From assembly GCF_900100975.1 (NCBI RefSeq), contig NZ_FNFX01000001.1, forward strand, positions 375,820-439,819: DNA of 64,000 nt, given 5' to 3'. A program made the position numbers and the translations under genes. The notes under the pieces were generated by a model. It saw only the letters and a program-made list of their open reading frames with translations, searched no databases and was not told the DNA's origin. Within the stretch, counting starts at the first letter, position 1. Every line of letters starts with the position of its first letter. This DNA is from Methylophilus rhizosphaerae (lineage in GTDB: Bacteria > Pseudomonadota > Gammaproteobacteria > Burkholderiales > Methylophilaceae). Positions 18,532-28,359 of the stretch are shown here, piece by piece.

Positions 18532-20025
18532 CTAACGTTTGGACTTGCTGCCTCCAAGGATGGATCCCATGACGCCCCGGATAATGGCACGCCCCAGTTG
18601 CGAACCGATCGCGCGCACTGCCGATTTGGCAGCCGCTTCCAGCACGGTATCCGAACGACTGGATTTGCCGCTCAGGATGCCCCCTAAATCAAAGCCGGAA
18701 GAAGAGGACTGGTTCTGTGTTTTTTCCTCAGCGGCTGCCGTTGCCTGCCCGGCGCGTTGCTTGAGTATTTCATAGGCAGACTCACGGTCCACGGCTTTGT
18801 CATAGCTACCCGCGACCAATGACCGCGCCATCACCTGCTTGCGTTCAGCCTCGGTAGCCGGGCCGACCCGGCTTTCCGGCGGGCAGATAAATGTGCGTTC
18901 AACCGGCGTAGGTGCACCCTTCTCATCCAGAAACGAGACCAGAGCTTCACCAACACCCAGCTCGGTAATTGCCGTTGCCACATTCAGTTTGGGGTTTGCC
19001 CTGAATGTCTGCGCAGCCACTTGTACCGCTTTCTGGTCACGTGGCGTAAATGCGCGCAAGGCATGCTGCACACGGTTACCAAGCTGCCCCAACACCACGT
19101 CTGGAATATCCAGCGGGTTCTGCGAGACAAAATACACACCGACGCCTTTGGAACGCACCAGGCGGACGACCTGCTCGATTTTCTGCATCAGGATGGCAGG
19201 CGCATCACTAAACAACAGGTGTGCCTCATCAAAGAAGAACACCAGTTTCGGCTTTTCCATATCGCCGACTTCCGGCAGTTTTTCAAACAGTTCGGAGAGC
19301 AACCACAGCAATAAAGTGGCGTACACGCGCGGGGAGTTCAGTAATTCATCCGCAGCCAGGATATTGATATAGCCGAAGCCTTTGGCATCGGTTTGCATCA
19401 TGTCTTCCAGGTTGAGCGCCGGCTCACCGAACAGGTGGTCACCACCCTCGGTTTCCAGCTGTAATAAAGCGCGCTGGATCGCCCCCACACTGGCGGTGGA
19501 GATATTGCCATACTGGGTCTGGTAAGTAGCCGAATTTTCAGCACAATGCTGTGCCATGGCGCGCAGGTCTTTCATATCCAGCAACAGCATGCCATTGTCG
19601 TCCGCGATTTTGAAAATCGCATTGAGTACCCCACCCTGCACTTCATTCAGGTTAAGCATGCGTGCCAGCAACAATGGACCCATTTCACTCAAGGTGGTAC
19701 GCACCGGATGGCCCTGTTGCCCAAACATGTCCCAGAACATGACCGGATAGGCCTGGTTGGCATAATCAGTCAAGCCAAGTTGCTGTACCCGTGCGTCGAT
19801 TTTGGCATTACCGCCACCTACCTGGCTGATACCGGATAAATCACCCTTCACATCCGCCATAAACACCGGTACACCAATACGTGAAAACTGTTCGGCTAGG
19901 CTTTGCAGGGTCACGGTTTTACCGGTACCGGTTGCACCGGCAATCAGGCCATGGCGGTTGGCCATTTTAGGCAACATCACACTGTCGGTTTCATTATTTT
20001 TTGCGATGAGCATGGGCTGTATCAT
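18532..20025 (-). CDS. DUF853 / HerA-like ATPase (YjgR type)
   Basis: 497 residues. A HerA/FtsK-class P-loop ATPase: Walker A GATGTGKT near residue 31, Walker [13 protein letters not shown], and the [27 protein letters not shown] block that marks the YjgR/DUF853 family. The low-complexity C-terminal linker (Ala/Glu/Ser rich) ends in a glycine-rich, basic tail. Its function is not established; HerA relatives pump or process DNA. First gene of the minus-strand run leading to fhs. Confidence 0.88.
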   Translation of the reverse strand: MIQPMLIAKNNETDSVMLPKMANRHGLIAGATGTGKTVTLQSLAEQFSRIGVPVFMADVKGDLSGISQVGGGNAKIDARVQQLGLTDYANQAYPVMFWDMFGQQGHPVRTTLSEMGPLLLARMLNLNEVQGGVLNAIFKIADDNGMLLLDMKDLRAMAQHCAENSATYQTQYGNISTASVGAIQRALLQLETEGGDHLFGEPALNLEDMMQTDAKGFGYINILAADELLNSPRVYATLLLWLLSELFEKLPEVGDMEKPKLVFFFDEAHLLFSDAPAILMQKIEQVVRLVRSKGVGVYFVSQNPLDIPDVVLGQLGNRVQHALRAFTPRDQKAVQVAAQTFRANPKLNVATAITELGVGEALVSFLDEKGAPTPVERTFICPPESRVGPATEAERKQVMARSLVAGSYDKAVDRESAYEILKQRAGQATAAAEEKTQNQSSSSGFDLGGILSGKSSRSDTVLEAAAKSAVRAIGSQLGRAIIRGVMGSILGGSKSKR

Positions 20026-20134
20026 GAAAGGGACTCAAACAATTTAATGGATGCTTGAGTATAGGCGATGCCCTTGAAAAGGGGAAGGCAGTCGGCAGAA
20101 AAGTGTGTGATTAAAAAGTGTCGCGCGATGAATA

Positions 20135-20677
20135 TTAGAAATCACCGCGGCTGGCTTTGTCCATCAGGTCAATCAAGGCGTCTTCCAGCTGCTGCGCAGA
20201 AGCCTGGGCCCTGGCGGTGGGATGCCGGATATTTTTCAGGTCATGGGTAGGCCGGTCCAGCCCCAGGTACAACTGTCGCTTGCCGGCAGCATCCGGCTTT
20301 TCATAAATGGCCACCCGGCATGGCGCAAATACCAGGAACTCAGGATGATCCAGGATAATTTCCGTGCCCATGCTCAGGTTGCAGAATGTCCTGACATCCT
20401 TGATGCCTTGCGGATCCTGGCCACGCTTTTGCATATGCTCGCCGAGCGGAAAGCTGGCCGGGCTGACAAAGTTCATGCCTTCGGATAACGATTTCAGGCT
20501 CTCCACCAGCGCCTGGTAACTGATACCTGGCTTGACCGGGACTTCATATATCGCATTATCCAGGTCTACATCGGGCATACCGTGCCCGATGACACGCACA
20601 TGTGACGGGTGGTTGCCCGCGGTGGTACATCCTGACACAAGCAGGCAGGATAATATTGCTGAGATCAAGTGACGCAT
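20135..20677 (-). CDS. DUF302-domain lipoprotein
   Basis: 180 residues. The signal peptide has a lipobox (LLVSGC, Cys at about residue 16), so the protein should be lipid-anchored in the envelope. The body matches the DUF302 layout: a paired beta-alpha unit around YQALVESLKSLSEGMNF and a FCNLSMGTEIILDHPEFLVFAPCRVAIYEK core. No enzymatic role is known for the family. Single gene between the DUF853 ATPase and cysB. The 109 bases at 20026-20134 and 68 bases at 20678-20745 show nothing clear. Confidence 0.8.
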   Translation of the reverse strand: MRHLISAILSCLLVSGCTTAGNHPSHVRVIGHGMPDVDLDNAIYEVPVKPGISYQALVESLKSLSEGMNFVSPASFPLGEHMQKRGQDPQGIKDVRTFCNLSMGTEIILDHPEFLVFAPCRVAIYEKPDAAGKRQLYLGLDRPTHDLKNIRHPTARAQASAQQLEDALIDLMDKASRGDF

Positions 20678-20745
20678 AACCTAAGGGTCCTTTGTTTTAC
20701 ACTGCCCAGATTAACCTATCACCTGATGATCGCATGTGATGACGG

Positions 20746-21672
20746 TCACAAGTCCTGGTGCAACGCACGCTGCACGGTACGTTTGTCGTATTGTGGCGAC
20801 AGCATGGTAATAAAATTCAGCATATAGTCGCGCAGGAAGGCATCGCGCCTCACGCCTAAAAAGGTAGTACTGTCAGGGAATAAATGGCTGCAATCCAGGC
20901 TTCTCAGTGGTGCATCCCGTGCTTCGTCATAGGCCATATTCGCGATCAGGCCGATGCCCAATCCCAGGTTGACATAAGTTTTAATCACGTCGGCATCAAT
21001 GGCAGTGAATACAACGTTCGGCTGCAATCCTGCATCATGAAATACCTTGGACACCAAGGTTCCACCAGTAAAGGCAAAGTCATAGGTAATCAAGGGATAA
21101 TTCGCGAGGTCTTTCAGTGTCAACTTGCTTTTCTGCAATAGCGGATGCTCCGCCGGCACCACCAAGCAACGATTCCACGCATAACAAGGCAGGCATGACA
21201 ATCGTTCGTCATTACTGATACTCTCTGTCGCGATGCCGACATCCGCCTCGCCGGAAGCGACCAGTTCCGTGACCTGCGCCGGATTGCCCTGGTGGATTGC
21301 CAGCTTGACATTGGGATACTGCGCCATGAACTGCTTGACCGCCGCAGGCAAGCGGTAACGTGCCTGCGTGTGGGTGGTAGCAATCGTTAATTCACCGCTA
21401 TCTTCCTGGCTGTATTCGTCGCCGACACGTTTGATATTCTGCATGTCCAGGATGACACGGGCCGCCAGGTCCACAATTTTCCGGCCAGGCTCGGTGACAC
21501 CAATCAAGCGTTTGCCATTGCGCTGAAAGATCTGCAGGCCTAATTCCTCTTCCAGCAACTGGATCTGCTTGCTCACGCCAGGTTGCGAGGTATGCAGCAC
21601 TTCCGAAGCAGAAGAAATATTTAATTTTTGCCGCACCACTTCATGCACATAGCGTAATTGGTGAAACTTCAT
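20746..21672 (-). CDS. cysB: LysR-type regulator CysB
   Basis: 308 residues from the ATG at 21672; an ATG immediately before it is equally possible. N-terminal LysR helix-turn-helix (MKFHQLRYVHEVV... LHTSQPGVSKQIQLLEEELG) is followed by the CysB effector domain with the TTHTQARYRLP signature, and HQGNPAQV. CysB senses N-acetylserine and sulfide and activates sulfate assimilation. It is divergent from the cys operon, 110 bases apart, across an inverted repeat likely to be its operator. Confidence 0.93.
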   Translation of the reverse strand: MKFHQLRYVHEVVRQKLNISSASEVLHTSQPGVSKQIQLLEEELGLQIFQRNGKRLIGVTEPGRKIVDLAARVILDMQNIKRVGDEYSQEDSGELTIATTHTQARYRLPAAVKQFMAQYPNVKLAIHQGNPAQVTELVASGEADVGIATESISNDERLSCLPCYAWNRCLVVPAEHPLLQKSKLTLKDLANYPLITYDFAFTGGTLVSKVFHDAGLQPNVVFTAIDADVIKTYVNLGLGIGLIANMAYDEARDAPLRSLDCSHLFPDSTTFLGVRRDAFLRDYMLNFITMLSPQYDKRTVQRALHQDL

Positions 21673-21685
21673 CATCCAGCCCAAT

Positions 21686-21720
21686 ATAACCAAAAGCTAT
21701 ATCATAGAACAATTGGTTAT
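21686..21720. promoter_or_regulatory. Candidate CysB operator in the cysB-tauE divergent region
   Basis: A perfect 8-bp inverted repeat, ATAACCAA (21686-21693) and TTGGTTAT (21713-21720), with 19 bases between, lies in the A/T-rich divergent promoter region. LysR-type regulators bind interrupted dyads of this kind. Assignment to CysB is by position only. Confidence 0.45.
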
Positions 21721-21781
21721 TAAATCAACGATTAAAAATCTGCTACATTGCGCACTCTAAAAGTTTTTGAAGATACTCCTC

Positions 21782-22552
21782 ATGGAATTCGGATACATAC
21801 TGGCAGGCTTTGCTGTCGGTTTTCTGGTGGGTTTAACAGGTGTGGGCGGCGGTTCATTAATGACCCCTATTCTGCTGTTGCTGTACAACATCAAGCCGGC
21901 TGTTGCCGTCGGCACCGATTTACTGTATGCCTCCATCACCAAGTCCGTGGGAATTTTTGCGCATGGCAAGCTGGGTAATATCGACTGGCGCATTGTGAAA
22001 CGCCTCGCCACTGGCAGTGTACCGACCTCATTAATCACCCTGTGGGCCCTGCACCATATAGATCTGCAATCCAGCCATGTCATCTCCACTATTAAACTCT
22101 GGTTAGGCATTGCCCTGATTGTGACCTCAGCCGCCGTATTGATGCGAAACAAACTGGTAGCACTGGCCTCTAAAGGAGAATGGGTACCCGCCAGTTATGT
22201 ACCTGCGGCCACGATCACCCTAGGCGCGGTATTGGGCGCCCTGGTGACCCTGACTTCAGTGGGTGCCGGCGCATTGGGCGTGACTGCACTCATTATGCTC
22301 TACCCCAAAGACAAGATTACCACGATTGTCGGTAGCGATATTGCACACGCGGTGCCATTAACCCTGGTAGCTGGCCTGGGGCATGCCTCCCTGGGCACCA
22401 TTGATTACAGCCTGCTGGGCACATTGTTGTTAGGCTCCATTCCCGGTATCTACCTTGGTAGCCATATGAGTTCACGGATTGCCGAGCACTGGGTGCGCAT
22501 TATATTGGCTATGATATTGATTTATGTAGGCTTTAAACTCATTTTCCATTAA
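21782..22552 (+). CDS. TauE/SafE-family sulfite/sulfonate exporter
   Basis: 256 residues from the ATG at 21782; a TTG at 21767 would add five. About eight membrane helices in two related halves, each opening with a glycine-rich motif: AGFAVGFLVGLTGVGGGSLMTP and GAVLGALVTLTSVGAGALGV. The first-gene position in the cysB-controlled sulfur operon suggests export of sulfite or another sulfur oxyanion, relieving toxicity when sulfite is in excess. The direction of transport is inferred from the family. Confidence 0.88.
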   Translation: MEFGYILAGFAVGFLVGLTGVGGGSLMTPILLLLYNIKPAVAVGTDLLYASITKSVGIFAHGKLGNIDWRIVKRLATGSVPTSLITLWALHHIDLQSSHVISTIKLWLGIALIVTSAAVLMRNKLVALASKGEWVPASYVPAATITLGAVLGALVTLTSVGAGALGVTALIMLYPKDKITTIVGSDIAHAVPLTLVAGLGHASLGTIDYSLLGTLLLGSIPGIYLGSHMSSRIAEHWVRIILAMILIYVGFKLIFH

Positions 22553-22591
22553 AATACTGCCCTTCGCAATTGCGAAAAAGTGATTTCAAGC

Positions 22592-24265
22592 ATGTACAAA
22601 TACGATCCTATTGACCAACAAATTGTAAACGAACGTGTCGCACAGTACCGCGACCAAGTCCGCCGTTATATCACAGGCGAACTCTCTGAAGACGAGTTCC
22701 GCCCCCTGCGCCTGCAGAACGGCCTGTATATCCAGCGCCATGCGCCTATGTTGCGCATTGCCGTCCCTTATGGTTTGCTGGCCAGCAGGCAACTGCGCAA
22801 ACTGGCAGAGATTACCAAGAAATATGACCGCGGTTATGGGCATTTCAGTACGCGCCAGAATATGCAGTTGAACTGGCCGAAACTGGAAGATACGCCTGAT
22901 ATCCTGGCAGAGCTTGCCACTGTCCAGATGCACTCCATCCAGACATCCGGCAACTGCATCCGTAACATCACGACCGACCAGTTTGCCGGCATCGCACCGG
23001 ACGAAATCATTGATCCGCGCGCCATTGCCGAGATCATGCGTCAATGGAGCACTTTCCACCCGGAATTTGCCCTGTTGCCCCGTAAATTCAAGATTGCCGT
23101 GTCAGGCACGGAAAAAGACCGTGCCATTGTGCAGGCACACGATATCGGCCTCGAATTTTATAAAGACGATCAAGGCCAGATGGCCATCAAAGTCTGGGTC
23201 GGTGGTGGCCTGGGCCGTACGCCTATCCTGGGCAGCGTGATTCGTGAGCACCTGGAATGGCAACATGTCTTGTCGTACTGCGAAGCGATTATCCGTGTCT
23301 ATAACATTCACGGCCGCCGCGATAATATTTTCAAAGCCCGTATCAAGATCCTGGTGAAAGCCCTGGGCATTGAAGAATTCAAGCGCCAGGTGGAAGAAGA
23401 ATGGGCGCACACAAAAAATGGCCCATTGACTATCACCCAGACTGAACTGGACCGCGTGGCCCAATACTTCGAGCCCATGCCTTATGAAACGCTGCCGGCA
23501 CATGATGCCTCATTTGATGCGGCCGTGGCCAGCAATCCGGCGTTTGCCGCCTGGGTTAAACGCTGCGTGCACGGGCACCGCGTGCCAGGTTATCGTGCCG
23601 TGACCCTGTCATTGAAGCCGCATGGCAAGGCTCCAGGCGACATTACCAGCGAACAGATGCATGTCGTGGCTGACCTGGCAGATGCCTACAGCTTTGGCGA
23701 ACTGCGTTCCTCTCACGAACAGAACGTGATCCTGGCAGATGTTAAACTGTCAGACTTATACGCGGTATGGGAAAAAGCGCGCGCCGCAGGCTTGGCAACG
23801 CCGAATATTGGCTTGCTGACAGATATTATCTGCTGCCCGGGCGGTGACTTCTGCAGCCTGGCCAACGCAAAATCCATCCCGATTGCAGAAGCGATCCAGA
23901 TACAATTTGATGACCTGGATTACCTGTACGAAATCGGCGAGATCGAACTCAACATTTCCGGCTGCATGAACGCCTGCGGGCATCACCATGTCGGCCACAT
24001 CGGTATCCTGGGTGTCGATAAAGATGGCTCCGAATGGTATCAGGTCACCATTGGCGGCAAGCAAGGCAAGGACGCCAGCATTGGCACAGTCATTGGCCCT
24101 TCGTTTTCTGCTGAAGAAATGCCTAGCGTGGTACAGAAACTGATTGAAGTGTTTATCCGCGAGCGCTATGCCGATGAGCGTTTTATCGACACGGTTCGCC
24201 GCCTGGGGGTCGCCCCATTCAAGGCACACGTGTATGCAGAGCAGAAACAGGGAGCGGTAGCATGA
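22592..24265 (+). CDS. cysI: Sulfite reductase hemoprotein subunit (CysI-type)
   Basis: 557 residues from the ATG at 22592; a GTG at 22580 is the alternative. Two ferredoxin-like half domains and two siroheme/4Fe-4S half domains are present, with cysteine pairs CCPGGDFC and CMNACGHHH supplying the cluster and siroheme ligands. It reduces sulfite to sulfide with six electrons. No CysJ flavoprotein is in the operon; the neighbouring DUF934 gene and ferredoxin suggest a different electron source. It overlaps the DUF934 gene by four bases. Confidence 0.93.
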   Translation: MYKYDPIDQQIVNERVAQYRDQVRRYITGELSEDEFRPLRLQNGLYIQRHAPMLRIAVPYGLLASRQLRKLAEITKKYDRGYGHFSTRQNMQLNWPKLEDTPDILAELATVQMHSIQTSGNCIRNITTDQFAGIAPDEIIDPRAIAEIMRQWSTFHPEFALLPRKFKIAVSGTEKDRAIVQAHDIGLEFYKDDQGQMAIKVWVGGGLGRTPILGSVIREHLEWQHVLSYCEAIIRVYNIHGRRDNIFKARIKILVKALGIEEFKRQVEEEWAHTKNGPLTITQTELDRVAQYFEPMPYETLPAHDASFDAAVASNPAFAAWVKRCVHGHRVPGYRAVTLSLKPHGKAPGDITSEQMHVVADLADAYSFGELRSSHEQNVILADVKLSDLYAVWEKARAAGLATPNIGLLTDIICCPGGDFCSLANAKSIPIAEAIQIQFDDLDYLYEIGEIELNISGCMNACGHHHVGHIGILGVDKDGSEWYQVTIGGKQGKDASIGTVIGPSFSAEEMPSVVQKLIEVFIRERYADERFIDTVRRLGVAPFKAHVYAEQKQGAVA

Positions 24266-24879
24266 GTAACCTGATTCGCCTGAATGCCGATGGCGTGGCT
24301 GAGATTGTAGAAGATCAATGGCTACGCGTCATTCCGCCTGCCGCTGCAGAAGAAACTGTGCGCAAACAGGCCGGTAAGGTCGTGATGTTCAAACTGACGG
24401 GTGAAACCGCCTATACGCCAGAGCAAATTGCCAATACCGTGATCCCGGCAACCGGTAACATCCTGGTACCGCTCCCCGTCTGGCAAGTACGTAAAGACGA
24501 GCTGCAAGCCAGGCTGGCTGCGGGTGAAGTAGGTATTATCCTGGCGACTCATGAGTCTGTCGAAGCCTTGCAGGCAGAATTTCCGGACCTTAACGCCTTA
24601 CCGTTAATTGCCGTGTTTGTTGAACGTTTTGCCGATGGCCGTATTTTCACCCTGGGCAACTGGCTACGTACCCGTTTTGGTTACAAAAATGAGTTACGTG
24701 CGATTGGTGATGTATTACGCGACCAGTTGTTCTTTCACAAACGCTCCGGTTTTAATAGCTTCCTGGTGCGTGCCGACCGTTCGGCGCAGGAGGCCATTGC
24801 CAGCCTGAATGATTTCAGTCAGCCTTACCAGGGGGCAGTGAATGATGTGCCCGTCTGGCGCAGGGTAAACCGTACATGA
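24262..24879 (+). CDS. DUF934 family protein of the sulfite reductase operon
   Basis: 205 residues. The DUF934 core FVERFADGRIFTLGNWLRTRFGY followed by GDVLRDQLFFHKRSGFNSF is clear. The gene overlaps cysI (ATGA) and cysH (ATGA), so its product is made in step with both. Across beta- and alphaproteobacteria this family travels with cysI lacking cysJ, so a role in supporting sulfite reductase is likely, but no biochemical function is known to me. Confidence 0.88.
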   Translation: MSNLIRLNADGVAEIVEDQWLRVIPPAAAEETVRKQAGKVVMFKLTGETAYTPEQIANTVIPATGNILVPLPVWQVRKDELQARLAAGEVGIILATHESVEALQAEFPDLNALPLIAVFVERFADGRIFTLGNWLRTRFGYKNELRAIGDVLRDQLFFHKRSGFNSFLVRADRSAQEAIASLNDFSQPYQGAVNDVPVWRRVNRT

Positions 24880-25634
24880 GTGATGCTGTCAGCATGCTCA
24901 AGCCGGCATTTAAAAACCCGGCCACCAGTCCTGAACTGACCGATGCACTGGTCAATAGCGTACACGCTAAGCGTGCACAGGCGCTGGCATTACTGAAAGC
25001 TGCGACCGCCGAGTTTTCTGCCATTACGTTTGCCAACAGTTATGGCGCGGAAGACATGGTGCTGACCGACCTGATTGCCAGGGAGAATCTCGCCATCGAG
25101 ATTTTTTCGCTGGATACAGGACGCCTGCCCGCCGAAACTTATACCTTGATGAGCGATGTAGAAAAGGCATATACCATCAAACCACTCGTGTTTTTCCCCA
25201 AACATGAAGCGGTTGAGCAGTATGTGCGCACCCAGGGCATCAACGCGTTCTACGAAAGCATAGACTTGCGTAAGGCCTGCTGTCATATGCGCAAGGTAGA
25301 ACCCTTGCAGCGCGCTTTAGCAGGTAAGCAAGCCTGGGTCACCGGCATGCGGGCCGAGCAGGCAACGACCCGCGCCAACCTGCCAGTGCGTGAATATGAC
25401 GCAAGCAACAAACTGGAAAAATTCAATCCGCTTAGTGATTGGACAGAAAAAGAAGTCTGGGCTTATATCCGTTTGTATGATGTCCCGTATAACGCCCTGC
25501 ACGACCAGTTTTACCCCAGCATTGGTTGCGCGCCCTGCACACGCGCCGTGGCCATGGGCGAAGATATCCGCGCCGGCCGCTGGTGGTGGGAAGACCCAAC
25601 CAGTAAAGAATGCGGACTGCATGTAAAAAAGTAA
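24876..25634 (+). CDS. cysH: Assimilatory adenylyl-sulfate (APS) reductase
   Basis: 252 residues. PAPS/APS reductase fold with the nucleotide-binding SYGAEDMVLTDL and LDTGRLPAETY segments. Two cysteine pairs, KACCHMRK and IGCAPCTR, bind a 4Fe-4S cluster, which marks the APS-using class; the catalytic Cys is in ECGLH near the C-terminus. It reduces APS to sulfite and AMP using thioredoxin. The absence of a cysC APS kinase in the operon agrees with direct use of APS. Confidence 0.94.
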   Translation: MSDAVSMLKPAFKNPATSPELTDALVNSVHAKRAQALALLKAATAEFSAITFANSYGAEDMVLTDLIARENLAIEIFSLDTGRLPAETYTLMSDVEKAYTIKPLVFFPKHEAVEQYVRTQGINAFYESIDLRKACCHMRKVEPLQRALAGKQAWVTGMRAEQATTRANLPVREYDASNKLEKFNPLSDWTEKEVWAYIRLYDVPYNALHDQFYPSIGCAPCTRAVAMGEDIRAGRWWWEDPTSKECGLHVKK

Positions 25635-25688
25635 CATCAGAGGCTGGTGTTAATCACCAACTCTGTGGCTGATTGATAGAAGACTGAA

Positions 25689-26618
25689 ATGACGACCAAA
25701 CAACCCTTATCTCATCTCGACTGGCTGGAAGCTGAAGCCATTCATATTCTGCGCGAAGTCGCTGGCCAATGCTCGAATCCGGTATTGCTGTTCTCCGGCG
25801 GTAAAGATTCCCTGTGTATCTTGCGCCTGGCTGAAAAAGCCTTCCGCCCTGGCCGCTTCCCTTTTCCGCTGCTGCATATCGACACTGGCCACAATTACCA
25901 GGAAGTAGTAAATTTCCGTGACCAGCGTGCAGCTGAACTGGGGGAACGGCTGATTGTACGATCAGTGGAAGATTCCATGAAGCGCGGTACAGTCGTGCTG
26001 AAATCTGTGGATGAGCCACGCAACAAGCATCAGTCCGTGACTTTGCTGGAAGCGATTGAAGAGTTCGGTTTTGACTGCTGCATCGGTGGTGCCCGACGCG
26101 ATGAAGAAAAAGCCCGTGCCAAAGAGCGCATCATGAGCTTCCGTGACGAGTTCGGCCAGTGGGATCCGAAAAACCAGCGGCCGGAATTGTGGAACCTGTA
26201 CAACGCCCGCGTACACAAAGGTGAAAACATCCGTGCTTTCCCGATTTCCAACTGGACTGAAATGGATGTCTGGCAATATATCGAACGTGAAAAACTGGAA
26301 TTGCCCAGCATTTACTTCGCTCACCAGCGCGATATCGTGATGCGTCACGGCGCGATTTTCCCGGTGAATGTGCCCTTATCTAACGGCGGCGTGATTAACC
26401 AGCCTAAAACCAGCGAAGAGGTCATCAATATGCAGGTGCGTTTCCGCACCGTGGGTGATATCACTTGTACCGCACCAGTGATCTCAGATGCAGATAATGT
26501 CAGCAAAATCGTGGTGGAAACGGCGACAACGACCATTACCGAGCGCGGCGCCACCCGCCTGGACGACCAGACCTCGGACGCCTCGATGGAACAGCGCAAG
26601 AAAGAAGGTTATTTCTAA
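25689..26618 (+). CDS. cysD: Sulfate adenylyltransferase subunit 2
   Basis: 309 residues. The N-type ATP-pyrophosphatase P-loop is SGGKDSLC near residue 37-44; further CysD motifs are HIDTGHNYQEVVNFRD, GGARRDEEKARAKER and FPISNWTEMDVWQYI. With CysN it forms APS from sulfate and ATP. It lies 54 bases after cysH and one base before cysN. Confidence 0.96.
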   Translation: MTTKQPLSHLDWLEAEAIHILREVAGQCSNPVLLFSGGKDSLCILRLAEKAFRPGRFPFPLLHIDTGHNYQEVVNFRDQRAAELGERLIVRSVEDSMKRGTVVLKSVDEPRNKHQSVTLLEAIEEFGFDCCIGGARRDEEKARAKERIMSFRDEFGQWDPKNQRPELWNLYNARVHKGENIRAFPISNWTEMDVWQYIEREKLELPSIYFAHQRDIVMRHGAIFPVNVPLSNGGVINQPKTSEEVINMQVRFRTVGDITCTAPVISDADNVSKIVVETATTTITERGATRLDDQTSDASMEQRKKEGYF

Positions 26619-26619
26619 T

Positions 26620-27894
26620 ATGACAACGCAACACAACGATTCTTTGCTGCGCTTTATGACTTGCGGCAGCGTGGATGATGGTAAAAGTACACTGATCGGC
26701 CGACTGCTGTACGACACTAAAACCATTCTGGCCGATACGCTGAATAATATCGAGCGTACCTCGCAGAAACGTGGCATGGAAGCCGTCGATTTGTCCCTGC
26801 TGACGGATGGCCTGCAAGCCGAACGTGAACAAGGCATTACCATTGATGTCGCCTACCGTTATTTCAGTACCGGTACCCGCAAATACATTATTGCCGATGC
26901 ACCGGGCCACGAGCAATATACACGCAACATGGTCACCGCAGCTTCCACTGCCAACCTGGCGATTATCCTGATTGATGCACGCAAAGGCGTATTGACGCAA
27001 ACCCGTCGCCATAGTTACCTGGCACATTTAGTGGGAATTCCGCATATTGTAGTGGCCGTGAACAAAATGGACCTGGTGGACTATGACCAGGCCACTTTTG
27101 AGAAGATCAAGGCAGACTACCTGGCTTTTGCCAGCGAGTTGGGCCTGGCACAGGCACGTGATATCAAATTCATCCCCATGTCTGCCCTGAACGGCGACAT
27201 GCTGGTAGACCGGCTGGATAATATGGATTGGTACCAGGGCGAAACCCTGCTGGAAATCCTGGAAGATGTGCCCGCTGCCCATAGCGAACAGGCTGAACAA
27301 TTCCGCTTCCCGGTTCAGTTCGTTTGCCGTCCGCACGACTCGGCCAATCCAGAACTGCACGACTTCCGTGGCTTTATGGGCCGTGTGGAATCCGGCGAGA
27401 TTGCAGTCGGTGATGCGGTGACTGTACTGCCGAACGGCTACCAGTCCAGAGTGAAAGCGATCCAGCTAGGCAATACGCCATTGCAAAGCGCGCACACTGA
27501 ACAGAGCGTGACCATTTTGCTCGAAGATGAAATCGACACTTCACGTGGCGACATGATTGTAAAAACAGCAGAAGCGCCAGAAGCAGTCAAACAAATCGAA
27601 GCCCACGTGTGCTGGCTGTCAGAGACTCCACTTTCCCCTGCCCGTACTTATATCGTGCGTCACACCACACGCGAGTCCAAAGCCAAGATTGGCACGATTC
27701 AATACAAGGTGGACGTGAATACGCTGGAACAGCAGGCAACGGCAGACCTGAAAATGAATGACATCGCACGCGTCAGCTTTAAACTGGCACAACCACTGAT
27801 GGTGGACAGTTATGACAAGAACCGTGCCACCGGTGCCTTTATCGTGATTGACGAAAGCACCAATAATACGGTCGGTGCCGGCATGATTGTTTGA
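26620..27894 (+). CDS. cysN: Sulfate adenylyltransferase subunit 1 (GTPase)
   Basis: 424 residues from the ATG at 26620, one base after the cysD stop; a much longer in-frame opening into cysD is spurious. The EF-Tu-like GTPase has G1 GSVDDGKST, G3 DAPGHEQY and G4 NKMD. The protein ends after the beta-barrel domains, without a fused CysC kinase domain, consistent with an APS reductase pathway. GTP hydrolysis drives APS synthesis by CysD. Confidence 0.96.
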   Translation: MTTQHNDSLLRFMTCGSVDDGKSTLIGRLLYDTKTILADTLNNIERTSQKRGMEAVDLSLLTDGLQAEREQGITIDVAYRYFSTGTRKYIIADAPGHEQYTRNMVTAASTANLAIILIDARKGVLTQTRRHSYLAHLVGIPHIVVAVNKMDLVDYDQATFEKIKADYLAFASELGLAQARDIKFIPMSALNGDMLVDRLDNMDWYQGETLLEILEDVPAAHSEQAEQFRFPVQFVCRPHDSANPELHDFRGFMGRVESGEIAVGDAVTVLPNGYQSRVKAIQLGNTPLQSAHTEQSVTILLEDEIDTSRGDMIVKTAEAPEAVKQIEAHVCWLSETPLSPARTYIVRHTTRESKAKIGTIQYKVDVNTLEQQATADLKMNDIARVSFKLAQPLMVDSYDKNRATGAFIVIDESTNNTVGAGMIV

Positions 27895-27980
27895 TTAAAC
27901 ACAATACCGCACATCGTCAATTGAGTTAATTTGCAATAAAATATCGTTTTGGCTGTCACTGGCCGCAAAGGATTTGAAAT

Positions 27981-28304
27981 ATGACATATGTAGTAACCGA
28001 AAATTGTATTCAATGCAAATATACCGACTGCGTAGACGTCTGCCCGGTCGATTGTTTCGTTGAAGGCCCGAACTTCCTTGCCATTAACCCGGATGAGTGC
28101 ATCGACTGCACGCTGTGCGTGGCAGAGTGTCCTGCTGAGGCCATTTTCTCCGAAGATGATGTCCCGGCCGACCAGCAGCACTTTATCGCATTGAACGCCC
28201 GCTTATCGCAAGTCTGGCCGTCTATTACGGCAAGAAAAGATGCGCTGCCGGATGCCGATGAAATGAATGGCAAAAAAGGGAAAACAGAATTGCTGGTTGA
28301 ATAA
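27981..28304 (+). CDS. fdxA: 7Fe ferredoxin (FdxA type)
   Basis: 107 residues. The N-terminal pattern (C9, C12, C17, C21, then CF) and the second [12 protein letters not shown] motif match the 3Fe-4S plus 4Fe-4S ferredoxins such as Azotobacter FdI. The acidic C-terminal extension is usual for the class. AAAGGA precedes the ATG. It follows cysN by 86 bases and may be co-expressed; it could supply electrons to the CysJ-less sulfite reductase, though this is only inferred. Confidence 0.93.
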   Translation: MTYVVTENCIQCKYTDCVDVCPVDCFVEGPNFLAINPDECIDCTLCVAECPAEAIFSEDDVPADQQHFIALNARLSQVWPSITARKDALPDADEMNGKKGKTELLVE

Positions 28305-28323
28305 GCAGGTGTGCCTGGCCAAT

Positions 28324-28352
28324 AAAAAACCGCTCTCATTGAGCGGTTTTTT
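28324..28352. terminator. Bidirectional terminator between fdxA and rnhB
   Basis: A 12-bp stem AAAAAACCGCTC / GAGCGGTTTTTT with a 5-base loop gives a U-tract on both strands. It ends the sulfur run on the plus strand and the envelope cluster on the minus strand. Confidence 0.9.
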
Positions 28353-28359
28353 ATTTCTG

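Noticed and set aside
26488-26619. N-terminal extension of cysN reaching back into cysD
   Set aside because: The region is cysD read in another frame. The ATG at 26620, one base after the cysD stop, gives the family N-terminus.
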